Positions 44,598 through 55,076 are shown, counted from the first letter of the stretch. The stretch: DNA of 64,000 nucleotides from Paenibacillus hunanensis (GCF_014645615.1 NZ_BMMB01000002.1:62001-126000); one strand, 5' to 3'. The notes: generated from the letters alone by a model not told the origin. Program-made: numbers and translations.

Positions 44598-47141
44598 TCA
44601 GTTCCTTTCCACAGACGATACAATATAGTTCTGTTTACGTGCAATGCGGTTCATTAAACGAATCTGTCCAATCGCCTGCTTCTGGCTACGACCGTATTCA
44701 GATGCGGTAAAGATAACTTTTCCCGCCGGATCTTGCTTGGATCTACCCGCTCGACCTGCCATCTGAATAAGCGCAGACGCATGATATACATGGTCATGTG
44801 CATCAATAATGTATACATCGCTCCCGGGAACCGTCACACCACGCTCTAATATCGTAGTCGTTACGAGAATACGAATCCGGCGCTCGCGAAATTGTACTAC
44901 TTTCTGAGCACGCTGTTCATCCTCGGAAGAAGTACCGGCAATATGAAGCATGGGAAAATGCTCTTTTAACAATGTCACCATCGGCTCAATCCATGCGATA
45001 CGTGGCATAAACCAAAATAGCTGTGCGCCTCGTTCAATCGAATGCTGTACCTGCTGTAGTAGTTCTATAGGAAGCTTGCCGCTACCATACCAGCTTACAA
45101 AGGATGGCGTCTTCATGCGCTTAGGAACAGGTAAAGGATGCCCATGAAAACGTACAGGTACCTTCGCATGTGCCAGTCGTCCTTGACGAATCGCCCGTTT
45201 TAGCGCGTCTGAGGGAGTAGCAGATAAATAGACAAACTTCCCGTCTGGACGACAGGCTGTATAGGCTCCATAGGCTAGCATTGGATTTCCATCATACGGG
45301 AACGCATCAATCTCATCAATAATCACGAGATCAAATGCAGCATGATACCGTAGTAGCTGGTGTGTTGTAGCAATCGTAATCGCTCCTTGTGTCCATTGCT
45401 CGTCACTCCCACCATATAAAGCAACGACCTGCTCACTTGGAAATGCCTGTCGTAGTCGCGGAGCCAGCTCCAGCACCACATCACGCCTTGGTGTTGCGAT
45501 TAAAACATGTTGCTTTTTTTGAAGCATATAATCGATCAATGGGAAAATCATCTCTGTCTTCCCAGCTCCAGTCACCGCCCACAGTAAAAATCGACGTGAG
45601 CGTGGCAGCTTGTCCATTTGCCTAAGACCATCTTGAATACCTGGTGAATCAACATCTTCTATAGAATAGGAATGGGAAGTAGAGTATGCAGACGGATCGT
45701 TTATAATGTGTTCTTGATACATTTCCGTTGTACTCGCTCTCGTTCTCTTCGTAGAATCATCTGAACCCCGCTGTAAATGACCCTTTGCTTCCATTAAAGT
45801 CGCTTGGCATCTGTGCCAGTAGGCTTTGCTTATCTGCCATAGTAATGACGGGGTTAGTTGCGGAGATGCAACATCCTCCACCTTTGTCTGTAAAAATGAG
45901 AGAGCCTGCAAAGCTGCGGCTGTCTGTGCATTACTCAATCCCCAATGCGCCTGTATATCCTTTTTTCCTTCTGTACATGCTAGAGAACTCTGTAGAGAAC
46001 TCTGCTGTTTCCCCTGCAAACCTGCACTAGCCGATTGCGCAGCAAATGGCGCCACTACAAAAAGTGCATGTGCCGTTCGCGATGGCTGTGCTACATTGCG
46101 CTGGCTGATCCTTTTCTGCTCTGTTTGCTCCGTTATTCGGTCAGCAATAGGTGGACGGACAGATTGCAATAATAGCCCGCATTCACGGCTTCTGCCCATC
46201 ATTAAGCATTCCTCGCAATATCCACAGGCAGACGAGCCGCAGCCTGCACACGAGGTATAGCGAATGCTTGTACTTCCGCAGCGACGACAAGCTGTATGCT
46301 GATGGGAAGATAATCCGATACTATGTTTAACTGCATTCAAGAAAGACCAGCTATTATCCGATTGTTGATCCTCCGTTGAGGCTTCACTGCTAACATACAC
46401 ACTATCCAGCAAACGAATATGCTTTTGCAGATAGGCTAGCTGTAGATAGCTTCTCCAGCCTGCTGTATAAGGTGATTGCTGTTCATCCATCAAATGATGC
46501 AGTTCTGGTAATAGTAACGAACGACCATTTAATAAGCCTGTAAGCGCGATCGCTCCACAGGTGAGCTGCTTTTTACGATCGATCTGCTGCACATCGCCTT
46601 GAAGCTGGCCTCCTCCCTGATTCGATAGCACATATTGACCGCTGCCCGTCCAGCCTCTTTCTCTCGTCCATAATGTACATGGAAAGACGAGCTGTAATTG
46701 CGTGCTTGTCGGCGCAGACTTGGAAGAGGCGAATGGGCCAACTGAAGATGTTAGGAAAGAATGACCTCTACTGTAGAACTCGTTAGCAATGGACTGTCTT
46801 GCTGTTATGTATTCACTCAACCACTGTCTGATCTGCTCGATCATCGCAGAAGCATTTACAATAGTAGCTTCTGCTGCGCTGGTATAATGTCTTTTATTAT
46901 TCTGCTCAAAGGATGTGGCTGGATGAGTTGCTTCTTTTTGATGCTGTAAGCGACCATTAAAATGGCGTACGCAAGCAAATGCCCAGCCCACTGGCAAGTC
47001 ACTAACGATATGCCATAAGCTTCGACATGAATAGCCTCTTTTATTTGTAGCTGTCCACCATAAGCTATCAATACGCATATCCAGCGATACATGTAGTCTC
47101 CAGCCCTGTTCATGCTCTGTCGCATATAAATCTACCTTCAC
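44598..47141 (-). CDS. comFA: ComFA-type DNA translocase with long N-terminal extension
   Basis: Superfamily 2 DEAD-box-like ATPase that drives transforming DNA across the membrane. Motifs: a four-cysteine zinc site (CRRCGSTSIRYTSCAGC, then CGYCEECL), Walker A AVTGAGKTEM, DEID box LVIIDEIDAF, SATPSD and QMAGRAGRSKQDP. At 847 residues it is far longer than the roughly 460 of B. subtilis ComFA. The first 280 or so residues are extra, and a variable Gln/Ser/Thr-rich stretch precedes the helicase. The start is GTG at 47141 with GGAGG at 7 bases. Coupled to comFC. Confidence 0.9.
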   Translation of the reverse strand: MKVDLYATEHEQGWRLHVSLDMRIDSLWWTATNKRGYSCRSLWHIVSDLPVGWAFACVRHFNGRLQHQKEATHPATSFEQNNKRHYTSAAEATIVNASAMIEQIRQWLSEYITARQSIANEFYSRGHSFLTSSVGPFASSKSAPTSTQLQLVFPCTLWTRERGWTGSGQYVLSNQGGGQLQGDVQQIDRKKQLTCGAIALTGLLNGRSLLLPELHHLMDEQQSPYTAGWRSYLQLAYLQKHIRLLDSVYVSSEASTEDQQSDNSWSFLNAVKHSIGLSSHQHTACRRCGSTSIRYTSCAGCGSSACGYCEECLMMGRSRECGLLLQSVRPPIADRITEQTEQKRISQRNVAQPSRTAHALFVVAPFAAQSASAGLQGKQQSSLQSSLACTEGKKDIQAHWGLSNAQTAAALQALSFLQTKVEDVASPQLTPSLLWQISKAYWHRCQATLMEAKGHLQRGSDDSTKRTRASTTEMYQEHIINDPSAYSTSHSYSIEDVDSPGIQDGLRQMDKLPRSRRFLLWAVTGAGKTEMIFPLIDYMLQKKQHVLIATPRRDVVLELAPRLRQAFPSEQVVALYGGSDEQWTQGAITIATTHQLLRYHAAFDLVIIDEIDAFPYDGNPMLAYGAYTACRPDGKFVYLSATPSDALKRAIRQGRLAHAKVPVRFHGHPLPVPKRMKTPSFVSWYGSGKLPIELLQQVQHSIERGAQLFWFMPRIAWIEPMVTLLKEHFPMLHIAGTSSEDEQRAQKVVQFRERRIRILVTTTILERGVTVPGSDVYIIDAHDHVYHASALIQMAGRAGRSKQDPAGKVIFTASEYGRSQKQAIGQIRLMNRIARKQNYIVSSVERN

Positions 47142-47296
47142 TCTATTTCCTCCAATCTATACTATGAATGCAATGGATAGTCTACTCTCGTTATGATGTA
47201 TGTTTGTTTTACGCTATATGCTCCTGAATAGGACTTTAAAAAGCTCTACGTATAAAGCTAGATACGTTCAGTCATAATAAAGTACGCAAAACAAAA

Positions 47297-47330
47297 AAGC
47301 ACACTTATCCGTTTGAGGGAAAGTGTGCTT
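47297..47330 (-). terminator. Terminator downstream of degU
   Basis: AAGCACACTT and AAGTGTGCTT are perfect 10-bp arms, followed on the minus strand by TTTTGTTTTG. It separates degS-degU from comFA-comFC. The rest of 47142-47388 shows nothing further. Confidence 0.85.
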
Positions 47331-47388
47331 CACTTTGACTTTACTATTGTAGTATATCACTCACGTCTAGTTCAGATCAAAATTCGAG

Positions 47389-48114
47389 TTACAGTGTAAC
47401 CCAGCCATGCTTGATCGAGTTGATAACCGCTTGTGTACGATCATCAACCTCCATTTTTTGCAAAATGCTACTCACGTGGTTTTTAACCGTTTTCTCACTA
47501 ATGAACAGGTATTCACCAATCATTTTGTTGCTCTTGCCCTCTGCCATCAGACGCAGCACTTCAGCCTCGCGTCGTGTCAGTGGATTATCATCACCGGCTA
47601 CAAATTTTACACCAGTGTCGCCGTTATTATTGTTATCAGCCAGCGTGCCTGTTTCGTTTACATACGTCATCCGGCGAAGCTGCTGAATGAGCTTCCCTGT
47701 TACTTTTGGATGGATGTAAGCATGCCCTTCCACTACAGAGCGGATCGCATTAACAAGAGACTCTGCCTCCATGTCTTTGAGCAGATAGCCCGAAGCGCCT
47801 TTGCGCAGTGTCTCAAACACATAGCTTTCATCATCATGAATCGACAGAATGATAACCTTAATGTCAGGGAAAAGCTCGCGTAGCTTCTCAGTCGCTTCTA
47901 CCCCGTTCTCAACTGGCATATTGATATCCATCAATACAACTTCCGGTGGAGTATGATTGCAGAACTCCAGTACCTGAATACCATCTCCACATTCGCCAAT
48001 GACCTCCAGATCATCCTCCATATTGAGGATGCGCTTTAGCCCTTCGCGGAACAGTTGATGATCATCGGCCAGCAGTATTTTAATTTTTTTAGAGCCGTAA
48101 TCATGGTTTTCCAT
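47389..48114 (-). CDS. degU: Response regulator DegU
   Basis: NarL/FixJ-type regulator partnered with DegS. It controls exoenzymes, motility, competence and multicellular behaviour in Bacillus. 241 residues: a receiver domain with DD at 17-18, phospho-acceptor Asp63 (VLMDINMP) and a conserved Lys, then a LuxR-type helix-turn-helix ([36 protein letters not shown]). The linker holds an unusual Asn/Gly-rich insert (about 160-185, [10 protein letters not shown]). GGAG before the ATG at 48114 overrides a longer open frame. It lies 13 bp after degS. Confidence 0.94.
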   Translation of the reverse strand: MENHDYGSKKIKILLADDHQLFREGLKRILNMEDDLEVIGECGDGIQVLEFCNHTPPEVVLMDINMPVENGVEATEKLRELFPDIKVIILSIHDDESYVFETLRKGASGYLLKDMEAESLVNAIRSVVEGHAYIHPKVTGKLIQQLRRMTYVNETGTLADNNNNGDTGVKFVAGDDNPLTRREAEVLRLMAEGKSNKMIGEYLFISEKTVKNHVSSILQKMEVDDRTQAVINSIKHGWVTL

Positions 48115-48127
48115 CCTGTTACTCCTT

Positions 48128-49279
48128 TCACTTTTCCACATTCGTTGGAATATGAATGACAATTTTTGTCCCCTGATTTTCAGCAGATTCAATTTCCATT
48201 CTGCCGTCAAGCAATTCGACTCGTTCGCGCATGCCAATCAGACCGAAGTTATTATGGTCTTTGGTACGCTGATCTACCTTTTCCAGATTAAAGCCTTTGC
48301 CGTTGTCTTCTACGGTCAGCTTCACAATCTGAGCCTGAAACGTAATGATGACAGTAACATATGTCGGTTCGGCATGTTTTGCTGCGTTGGTCAGTGCCTC
48401 CTGTACCAGGCGGTAGATGGCAGCCTCCATCGCGGAACTGAGCCGGTATTCCTTGCCTCTGGTTTCAAAAATAGAACGGATTCGAGTTTTTTCCTCATAA
48501 TCCTGCACATACTTCCGCAGAGTTGGAATAAGCCCCAGATCATCGAGGGCCATAGGTCTTAAATTGAAAATGACTTTTCTCATTTCTTCCAGGCTGGAAC
48601 GCACCTGTCCCTTCAAATCTATTATTTCGTCCCGTACCATCGCATAATCCTGCTTTGCGATCATTCTTTCTACAATTTCGGTCCTAAGAACTAGATTTGC
48701 CAGTAATTGTGCAGGGCCATCATGAATTTCACGGGAAATGCGCTTGCGTTCATCCTCTTGCGCCAAAATAATTTTGAGGCCAATCAGCTGACGATTTTTA
48801 GCAGATTCAATAATACGGGTGACCTGATTCAGCTCACCCGATAAATATTCGAGCACAACTCCCATTTGCGAGCCAATCGTTTCAGCTCGCTCAATGGAGT
48901 TTTCTACGTTTTTCACTCGCTTCTGCAAATCGTCACGGCGTGCCTTCAAATACATTTCCTTTTCCCGATATATCATCAGATCAAGCTGTAGCTGAGTCGC
49001 CTTCTCGTAGGCTTGTTTGATATCTTCTTCATTATACCGCACAAAGTCACGACTTACTTCAGTGAGTCTGATTCGGGAACTGCGATAACCGACCTCAAGC
49101 TTGTCTACCTTCTCGATCGTCTCCGCTGTCTCGCGCAATACCAGTTCAAGCTCAGTATTCAGGGACAACAGCTCACGCCGCGAAGTGTCCAAAATCTCGA
49201 AGATCTGATATTTGCTGTTTTCCATTACATTTGTTGCGTTCTTAATGACGTGATCTATCGCATCAGCGTGGAACTCCAC
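48128..49279 (-). CDS. degS: Sensor histidine kinase DegS
   Basis: Cytoplasmic HisKA_3-type kinase with no membrane segment. 383 residues: an N-terminal sensor region of long coiled coil (about 20-160, rich in Glu, Leu and Arg), the phospho-acceptor histidine in REIHDGPAQLLANL, and a HATPase domain (EALTNAAKHA, VEDNGKGFNL, GLIGMRERVELL). Phosphorylates DegU, encoded just downstream. An ATG at 49306 has no ribosome binding site; the GTG at 49279 has GGAG at 8 bases and is preferred. The promoter region contains a perfect 8-bp AT-rich hairpin (49309-49330). Confidence 0.93.
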   Translation of the reverse strand: MEFHADAIDHVIKNATNVMENSKYQIFEILDTSRRELLSLNTELELVLRETAETIEKVDKLEVGYRSSRIRLTEVSRDFVRYNEEDIKQAYEKATQLQLDLMIYREKEMYLKARRDDLQKRVKNVENSIERAETIGSQMGVVLEYLSGELNQVTRIIESAKNRQLIGLKIILAQEDERKRISREIHDGPAQLLANLVLRTEIVERMIAKQDYAMVRDEIIDLKGQVRSSLEEMRKVIFNLRPMALDDLGLIPTLRKYVQDYEEKTRIRSIFETRGKEYRLSSAMEAAIYRLVQEALTNAAKHAEPTYVTVIITFQAQIVKLTVEDNGKGFNLEKVDQRTKDHNNFGLIGMRERVELLDGRMEIESAENQGTKIVIHIPTNVEK

Positions 49280-49339
49280 TTGATCTTCTCCATTTCTGTA
49301 AGTCATTTATATGATACTTTTATATCATATTATAACTTA

Positions 49340-52021
49340 TCATGATTGGATAGTAATCGTCTTGGTTGTTTGATCCCATTTTACATTCAATCCAAGCTGC
49401 TCAGATACGAGTCTAAGAGGGACTAAAGTCCTGCCCGAAACAATAACTGGTGCAACCGATGAACTCTGCAAACGACCATTTTGTACATAATTTTTTTGTC
49501 CAACTGTCAAATCGATCAATTGTCCTGCACGTAAAATCGTCACTCGTTGATTGGATTGATCCCAGTTTGCCTGTCCACCAAAAGCATCTACGATGTATTT
49601 TACCGGAATATACGTGGCACTATCTTTGAGCATTGGCGCTGCATCAATCGATTGCGCCTGACCATTCAACGTCGCGGTCTTCTTGCCTACTGTCATCGCC
49701 AGTGATCCCGTTGGATTCGTAAAGCTTGGCGCCTGTGTTGCACCGGTCAGCTTGATATTATCAATCTGGATCATGCCTGTCGCTGCACGTTCATCCTGAC
49801 CCTCCTCTACATTCACCACATACAGACGTTTAAGCTTGGCTGGATACGCAATATTCAGTCCGGACAGATCCACATTGAGTGTCTTCCAGCCCTTCCAGTT
49901 CAGACTCTTGGCAATATCAATATAGACGGTTTTGCCATTTGCATCTGCAACCTCGCCACGCAGCCAGTTATAGCTCTGATCGCTGTATACATCGAGGGAC
50001 ATTGATGACGAGCCTGCTGTCAATGCTTTACCGGAGGTTCCGTTGAATTGCGCGTAAGCATACTTCTTCGCTGTTCCAGCTGTCATATCATAGCTTAGCT
50101 GCAATACTTTGGAGCTTGCATGATCATCTGCGCCCTGTACAATACTAGCCGAGCCTGTAACATTGCTTGGATTGCCCAGGAAGCTAATATCGTAGCCAGT
50201 ATTTTCGAAATCTTCCCATGTGCTTGCCTGTGCGCCACCTGTGCCCAGTACGATCATCGTACTAAAGCCATCATAGCGAGCAATCGCATAGCCCACTGTA
50301 GCATCCTTGTCGACCGAGTTAATCGTCAATTGATCACCTTTAACTGTACCTTTAAAGCCGACGAACTGCCAGTTTAGCATTTCAGGCGCAATCGTGAGAC
50401 TAGAACCATTTTTCAATGTCGCCGTTACCGGTACAGAAATCGTTGTTCCTGCTTGTAATGAAGCGGTTTTGCTGGCTGGTGTCAGACTTTGAATCGCTTC
50501 TGCGCCTACAACCTCTACATTCATACTTGTGCTGATACCATTGCTTGTCGCTGTAACCTTAGCAGTACCTGATTTTACAGCCTGGAACTGGTCACCTGTC
50601 CATTTAATATTGCTATTGCCTGCTTTCCAGGTTGGCTTGATTGCATCGTTTTTGATCGGGTTATAGTACGTGTCATAGCCCTTCGCCGAATAGGTTGCTG
50701 TTTGACCAAGTAATAGCTGCTTTGGACCGCTAATACTAAAGCCCTTCACACTGCCTTGAGGCGCTGTTGTGTATACACCTAGTCCATTTACTACACTACG
50801 CTGGGTTGTACCGCCATATTCCGTCTCAAACGCCAGTGTAGCCTTATCTTCACCAAGCGGACGGCTTACGAGCGTCGTTGAACCACCGCCATCGAGATTT
50901 AGACCCTTCCATACACCGATCGATGTCATAAAGTCTTGCAGCTCAGACAGCGACATCCCTGCGCTATTGTCATTATCCTCCACAGCAATGACATACGCAT
51001 AGCGTCCATCCTGAGAATAACCGACAGCTGTACGTGCACGGTTACCACCGATGGAGCTTACACTACGAGAAAACGAGGATGGCTTGCCGCCATCAACCAG
51101 AATGGTATGACCACCGATCATCATTTTCAGATCGGACGGGTCTACCGTTTTACCAGTTGATTTGACCCGTAGGGAATAATCGGTTGTCACCTTTTGCCCG
51201 ACTGCCATATGCTGCTGAATGTATTTCGCAGCTGTTCCATGCGCACGCAAAATATATGCACCTGTAGGCACCGCTTCCTGAATCGTTTTATTTGCAGAGA
51301 TCTGTGTGATCACGCCGTTCTCTACCAACACCTCTGTTGGCGTGGTTGAGCTATTTGCTGGACGTTCTGTCGCTTTCCAGGCATCAGTATAAATATACAT
51401 TTTATTCATGTGACTGTAGGTTTTATCCGGCTCTGTCATATAGGAGGCCTGATTAATACCAGCTAGGTCAAAGGTTGAGCCATCCTGAGCCGTCACCTTA
51501 CCTTCAAATGTAAATTGCTCGATCATCGGCGTTCCGCTCTTCGTCACGCCAAATGCATACATTCCTGTTAACTGCGAAGGACTCGACATCAGCACACCGT
51601 CAGATACCTGCGCTCCCATCGGTACGCCCTCTGCACTTGTATTGAAATAGTCGCCATTCACGCCCGCAACTGCTTTGGTCTCCTGCGCCATGCCTTCAAC
51701 CGATTGACGGGTCGTAAATTTACCACCCTTACCTGTCATCACATCGAGATTTACATAAGGATTTTGCAAATCCACTCGAACGACATCCGCTAGAACATTA
51801 ACGCTTCTGCCAGAACGTGTTGTCTTATATCGATATTGCAGCAATTTGGCACCGGACGTAATGTAGCTTTCATCCAATTTGGTGGTCGATGCTGCCGCTG
51901 CTGTTTGCGTTGCCAACAATGAGCTTGCTGGAAGTCCCAACTCCACTACAGGCTGAATCCAAAGTGTACCTGCGAGAGTGAATACAATCCATCTGCGCAT
52001 TGTTTTTGTTTTGCCAGTCAT
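49340..52021 (-). CDS. Secreted phosphodiester-glycosidase-family protein with stalk-like domains
   Basis: 893 residues. A basic N-terminus and hydrophobic stretch to about residue 42 (ending ATQTAAAASTTK) form a signal peptide. Residues about 60-405 match the NAGPA-like phosphodiester glycosidase family, including GVNGDYFN and NLDGGGSTTLV. Then come Ig/BIG2-like segments (about 410-570), a beta-rich carbohydrate-binding-like segment (about 600-760), and a C-terminal copper-amine-oxidase-N-like domain (about 775-893, DSATYIPVKYIVDAFGG). It probably acts on cell-surface polymers or exopolysaccharide outside the cell. The start ATG has GGGG about 10 bases upstream. Substrate unknown. Confidence 0.88.
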   Translation of the reverse strand: MTGKTKTMRRWIVFTLAGTLWIQPVVELGLPASSLLATQTAAAASTTKLDESYITSGAKLLQYRYKTTRSGRSVNVLADVVRVDLQNPYVNLDVMTGKGGKFTTRQSVEGMAQETKAVAGVNGDYFNTSAEGVPMGAQVSDGVLMSSPSQLTGMYAFGVTKSGTPMIEQFTFEGKVTAQDGSTFDLAGINQASYMTEPDKTYSHMNKMYIYTDAWKATERPANSSTTPTEVLVENGVITQISANKTIQEAVPTGAYILRAHGTAAKYIQQHMAVGQKVTTDYSLRVKSTGKTVDPSDLKMMIGGHTILVDGGKPSSFSRSVSSIGGNRARTAVGYSQDGRYAYVIAVEDNDNSAGMSLSELQDFMTSIGVWKGLNLDGGGSTTLVSRPLGEDKATLAFETEYGGTTQRSVVNGLGVYTTAPQGSVKGFSISGPKQLLLGQTATYSAKGYDTYYNPIKNDAIKPTWKAGNSNIKWTGDQFQAVKSGTAKVTATSNGISTSMNVEVVGAEAIQSLTPASKTASLQAGTTISVPVTATLKNGSSLTIAPEMLNWQFVGFKGTVKGDQLTINSVDKDATVGYAIARYDGFSTMIVLGTGGAQASTWEDFENTGYDISFLGNPSNVTGSASIVQGADDHASSKVLQLSYDMTAGTAKKYAYAQFNGTSGKALTAGSSSMSLDVYSDQSYNWLRGEVADANGKTVYIDIAKSLNWKGWKTLNVDLSGLNIAYPAKLKRLYVVNVEEGQDERAATGMIQIDNIKLTGATQAPSFTNPTGSLAMTVGKKTATLNGQAQSIDAAPMLKDSATYIPVKYIVDAFGGQANWDQSNQRVTILRAGQLIDLTVGQKNYVQNGRLQSSSVAPVIVSGRTLVPLRLVSEQLGLNVKWDQTTKTITIQS

Positions 52022-52575
52022 TAATAAAACGCCCCTATCCTTAAAATTCCTTGAGCAGTCTGGATCACTACCAGCTGCCTGTGTGGTGCTTGTTTGTATA
52101 TGCGACTAACCTACGTATTCATCAATGAAAATACCTTATACAATTAGACTACTCTTTAGCACAAAAGTTACGGTTAGCATATGTTTTTATACATTTCGTT
52201 TTGCATGATCATACACTGTTTTTCACCCTTATAGTATACGCTTTATACTATACCCTTACCAATCATAGTATCTTGCACAAAAAGCCGCTCTGCATATTGC
52301 AGGCGGCTAGTGTGTAGGAATGATGTATAACATGGATCATACCATGATTCATCTCGCTAACTATTTAATTGCATCGCTACGATCGATATAATGATTGTAG
52401 ATTTGTATACGATACGTTTTCCGTACAAACATATACATACTATCTTATATCAATCAAGCTTATACAAGACTAACGTTTAGTCTCACAGCATGATCTCGTA
52501 ACATAGAATTCAAATGTATAATCCCACATTACGCACTCAAGCTAAAATATTGTAACCTTCTGCCTTAACGCTAGT
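52022..52575. other. Intergenic stretch between metK and the glycosidase gene
   Basis: 554 bp with the metK terminator (described separately) and presumably the glycosidase promoter, which I could not assign. No further gene or repeat is visible. Confidence 0.4.
52279..52307 (-). terminator. Terminator downstream of metK
   Basis: GCCGCCTGCA and TGCAGAGCGGC pair with one mismatch on the minus strand and are followed by TTTTTGTGC. It is rather far (about 270 bp) after the metK stop, but no closer one was seen. Confidence 0.75.
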
Positions 52576-53778
52576 TTACAGACCTGCTTCAGTTCTCAGC
52601 AGCTCTGCTTTATCAGTGCTCTCCCATGGCACATCCAGATCGGTACGACCAAAATGACCATAAGCTGCTGTCTGACGATAAATTGGACGACGCAGATCCA
52701 GCATACGAATGATACCCGCAGGACGCAGGTCAAAATGCTTGCGGATCAATTCTACCAGTTTATCCTCACTTACTTTACCTGTGCCATACGTATCCACATT
52801 GATCGATACTGGCGTAGCTACACCAATCGCATAAGCAAGCTGAATCTCACATTTATCAGCAAGACCCGCAGCAACGATATTTTTTGCTACATAACGAGCA
52901 GCATAGGCTGCGGAACGGTCTACTTTTGTAGGATCTTTGCCTGAGAAAGCACCGCCGCCATGACGAGCATAACCACCATATGTATCTACGATGATTTTAC
53001 GACCTGTCAGACCTGCATCCCCTTGAGGACCACCAATAACAAAGCGTCCAGTTGGGTTGATAAAGTATTTTGTTTCTGCATCCAACAGATCCGCTGGCAC
53101 TACAGGAGCAATAACATGCTCACGAATATCCTTTTGAATCTGCTCCAGCGTAATTTCTTCTGCGTGCTGAGTGGATACTACGATCGCATCGATACGTACA
53201 GGCTTATTATCCTGATATTCTACCGTCACCTGTGTTTTACCGTCTGGACGAAGATAATCAAGCGTACCATCTTTACGTACTTCGGACAAACGACGCGCGA
53301 TGCGGTGAGACATCGCGATAGGCAATGGCATTAATTCTGGCGTTTCATTTGTTGCAAAGCCAAACATCAAGCCCTGGTCGCCTGCACCAATATTTTCAGT
53401 TTCAAGCTTCAATTGCTCGGGATCACGAGTTTCCAAAGCTGAGTTTACACCCTGTGCAATATCAGCAGATTGCTCATTCAAGGAACTCAGAACAGCACAT
53501 GTATTGTAATCAAAACCGTATTTTGCACGTGTATAACCGATTTCCTTAATTGTATTACGTACAATTGAAGGAATATCAACGTATTCCGATTTCGTACTAA
53601 TTTCACCAATGACCAGCACCATACCTGTTGCTACTGCTACCTCGCACGCTACACGCGCATTAGGATCATTAGCCAAAAACGCATCAAGAACTGCATCAGA
53701 AATTTGATCACAAATTTTATCGGGATGTCCTTCAGTTACGGACTCTGATGTAAATAAATGCTTTTTAATTGTCGACAC
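52576..53778 (-). CDS. metK: S-adenosylmethionine synthetase
   Basis: Makes SAM from methionine and ATP. 400 residues with the family motifs [23 protein letters not shown], the [10 protein letters not shown] signature and the glycine-rich [16 protein letters not shown]. The start is GTG at 53778 ([10 protein letters not shown]) with GGGAGG 8 bases upstream; the frame is open 15 codons further but without support. Its promoter and a terminator-like leader are described separately. Confidence 0.97.
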   Translation of the reverse strand: MSTIKKHLFTSESVTEGHPDKICDQISDAVLDAFLANDPNARVACEVAVATGMVLVIGEISTKSEYVDIPSIVRNTIKEIGYTRAKYGFDYNTCAVLSSLNEQSADIAQGVNSALETRDPEQLKLETENIGAGDQGLMFGFATNETPELMPLPIAMSHRIARRLSEVRKDGTLDYLRPDGKTQVTVEYQDNKPVRIDAIVVSTQHAEEITLEQIQKDIREHVIAPVVPADLLDAETKYFINPTGRFVIGGPQGDAGLTGRKIIVDTYGGYARHGGGAFSGKDPTKVDRSAAYAARYVAKNIVAAGLADKCEIQLAYAIGVATPVSINVDTYGTGKVSEDKLVELIRKHFDLRPAGIIRMLDLRRPIYRQTAAYGHFGRTDLDVPWESTDKAELLRTEAGL

Positions 53779-53849
53779 AAACTCAACCTCCCATATGGAT
53801 AGTAAGACCAATGCGTATTGCATTACAGCCTTTCAAAGTGCTCCCACAC

Positions 53850-53879
53850 AAAAAATGAACCCTTCCCATATGGAAAAGG
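53850..53879 (-). promoter_or_regulatory. Terminator-like hairpin in the metK leader
   Basis: On the transcript CCTTTTCC-ATAT-GGGAAGGG forms an 8-bp stem (two G-U pairs) followed a few bases later by six U. It lies between the metK promoter and its start. The 10-mer TCCCATATGG occurs here (53864-53873) and again at the metK ribosome binding site (53789-53798). This suggests attenuation, or termination of upstream transcription. Confidence 0.5.
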
Positions 53880-53902
53880 TCGCTTTACAAGCCTTACAGG
53901 TC

Positions 53903-53931
53903 ATGATAAACCATTTAGCTAGAGGTGTCAA
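53903..53931 (-). promoter_or_regulatory. Sigma-A promoter of metK
   Basis: Perfect -35 TTGACA (53926-53931), 17-bp spacer, -10 TATCAT (53903-53908) on the minus strand, giving a leader of about 120 bases. The remaining sequence up to 54207 shows no clear feature. Confidence 0.7.
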
Positions 53932-54207
53932 ACCATCATAACCAATTAATCCTGTCGGTATTGTTTATTTAATATTATTTTCATTGTATATCCTGCATGA
54001 TCACATAAAGAATACAATCGATTAAAAATACTTCAAGTAACCGAACTACCAAAAAATTACAATATATTGCGTATAAGATTATACCTTCGTTGAAGAAAGT
54101 ATTTTTATATTTATTGCATTCTATGCATGAAGTTCATTCACTTATGTAGGATACCTTTACTGCACAGAGGCGCTCAACCAACAAAGGTACCCATAAATCA
54201 AATTGTA

Positions 54208-54840
54208 TTATTGTATATCATAGCTTCCGATAACCATCAGTGTTGCATTAGATGTCTGGTTAGCAGTGACCATTACGCCACGACCATCACGAGGAAATAG
54301 CAGTAAGTGATTATTAGTAATAGCCTGATTACCACCCAAATCCGTTCCATCCGTTACATCAACAATACCATTGGTCCCATCGCTATATACAGTAGCATTA
54401 CCATGTCTCACAATGATCTGTGTACCTGCTTTTGCAATTAATGTTTTGCCTGGTCTTAGCTCAACAATATCAATTTTAGCGGTAGCTGAGGTCGAAGCTG
54501 AATTACTAGAGCTTCCAGTAGCGGCTCCAGTATTCGAATTTGACGTATTGGAGCTAGAGGATGAATTGTTTGAAGAAGAGCTCGAATTATTTTTTGTTCC
54601 ACTGGATGTGTTGGAGTTATTATTTGCCGAGCTGCCTGAAGAACTATTTGAAGCTCCAGAATTTAAGTTACCACCCAGTGCTTTCTGAATTTGTTGATCG
54701 ACATAGCTTTTAGTCACCACTGGATCATCAGCTGAACCTAACTGACTACTAGCATTACTAACAGTTGTGAACGAACTTCCTACCCATACCCCAATGCCGA
54801 TGGTTGCTACTGCGAGCATCCATGTTGATCTTTTCCCCAT
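54208..54840 (-). CDS. Small secreted protein with Ser/Asn-rich linker
   Basis: 210 residues, family not recognised. The N-terminus (MGKRSTWMLAVATIGIGVWVGSSFTTVSNA) is a signal peptide or membrane anchor. Next comes a short helical segment (PVVTKSYVDQQIQKALG), then about 65 residues almost entirely Ser, Asn, Gly and Thr (about 60-125), and a compact beta-rich C-terminal domain (DIVELRPGKTLIAKAGTQIIVRHG...LLLFPRDGRGVMVTAN). The domain and linker layout suggests a surface or wall-associated protein. GGAGG before the ATG at 54840 sets the start. Monocistronic. Confidence 0.8.
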   Translation of the reverse strand: MGKRSTWMLAVATIGIGVWVGSSFTTVSNASSQLGSADDPVVTKSYVDQQIQKALGGNLNSGASNSSSGSSANNNSNTSSGTKNNSSSSSNNSSSSSNTSNSNTGAATGSSSNSASTSATAKIDIVELRPGKTLIAKAGTQIIVRHGNATVYSDGTNGIVDVTDGTDLGGNQAITNNHLLLFPRDGRGVMVTANQTSNATLMVIGSYDIQ

Positions 54841-55040
54841 AACATGTACCTCCAAGATTAAGTTCTATTATAAATTGGTATTATTTTCGATAAATAAATG
54901 GTCATTGCATATACGACAATTTCCCGTATTTCCTCATTGTTTGTAATACGAAACCTTTTACTTTTCATTCATCCTTGAATAGCATGTTTTCTCTCACTAT
55001 ATCATACTAACGAATCAGACTTATAAGCAAATTAGAAAAT

Positions 55041-55076
55041 AAAAAATACCCCGGAGCAGTTGCCTACTCCGAGGTA
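55041..55076 (-). terminator. Terminator of the 764-residue surface-protein gene
   Basis: TACCTCGGAG pairs with CTCCGGGGTA on the minus strand and is followed by TTTTTT. It lies about 55 bp past the stop. Confidence 0.85.

Noticed and set aside
53779..54207. SAM-I (S-box) riboswitch before metK
   Set aside because: The conserved S-box core could not be found on either strand; only a short terminator-like hairpin is present.
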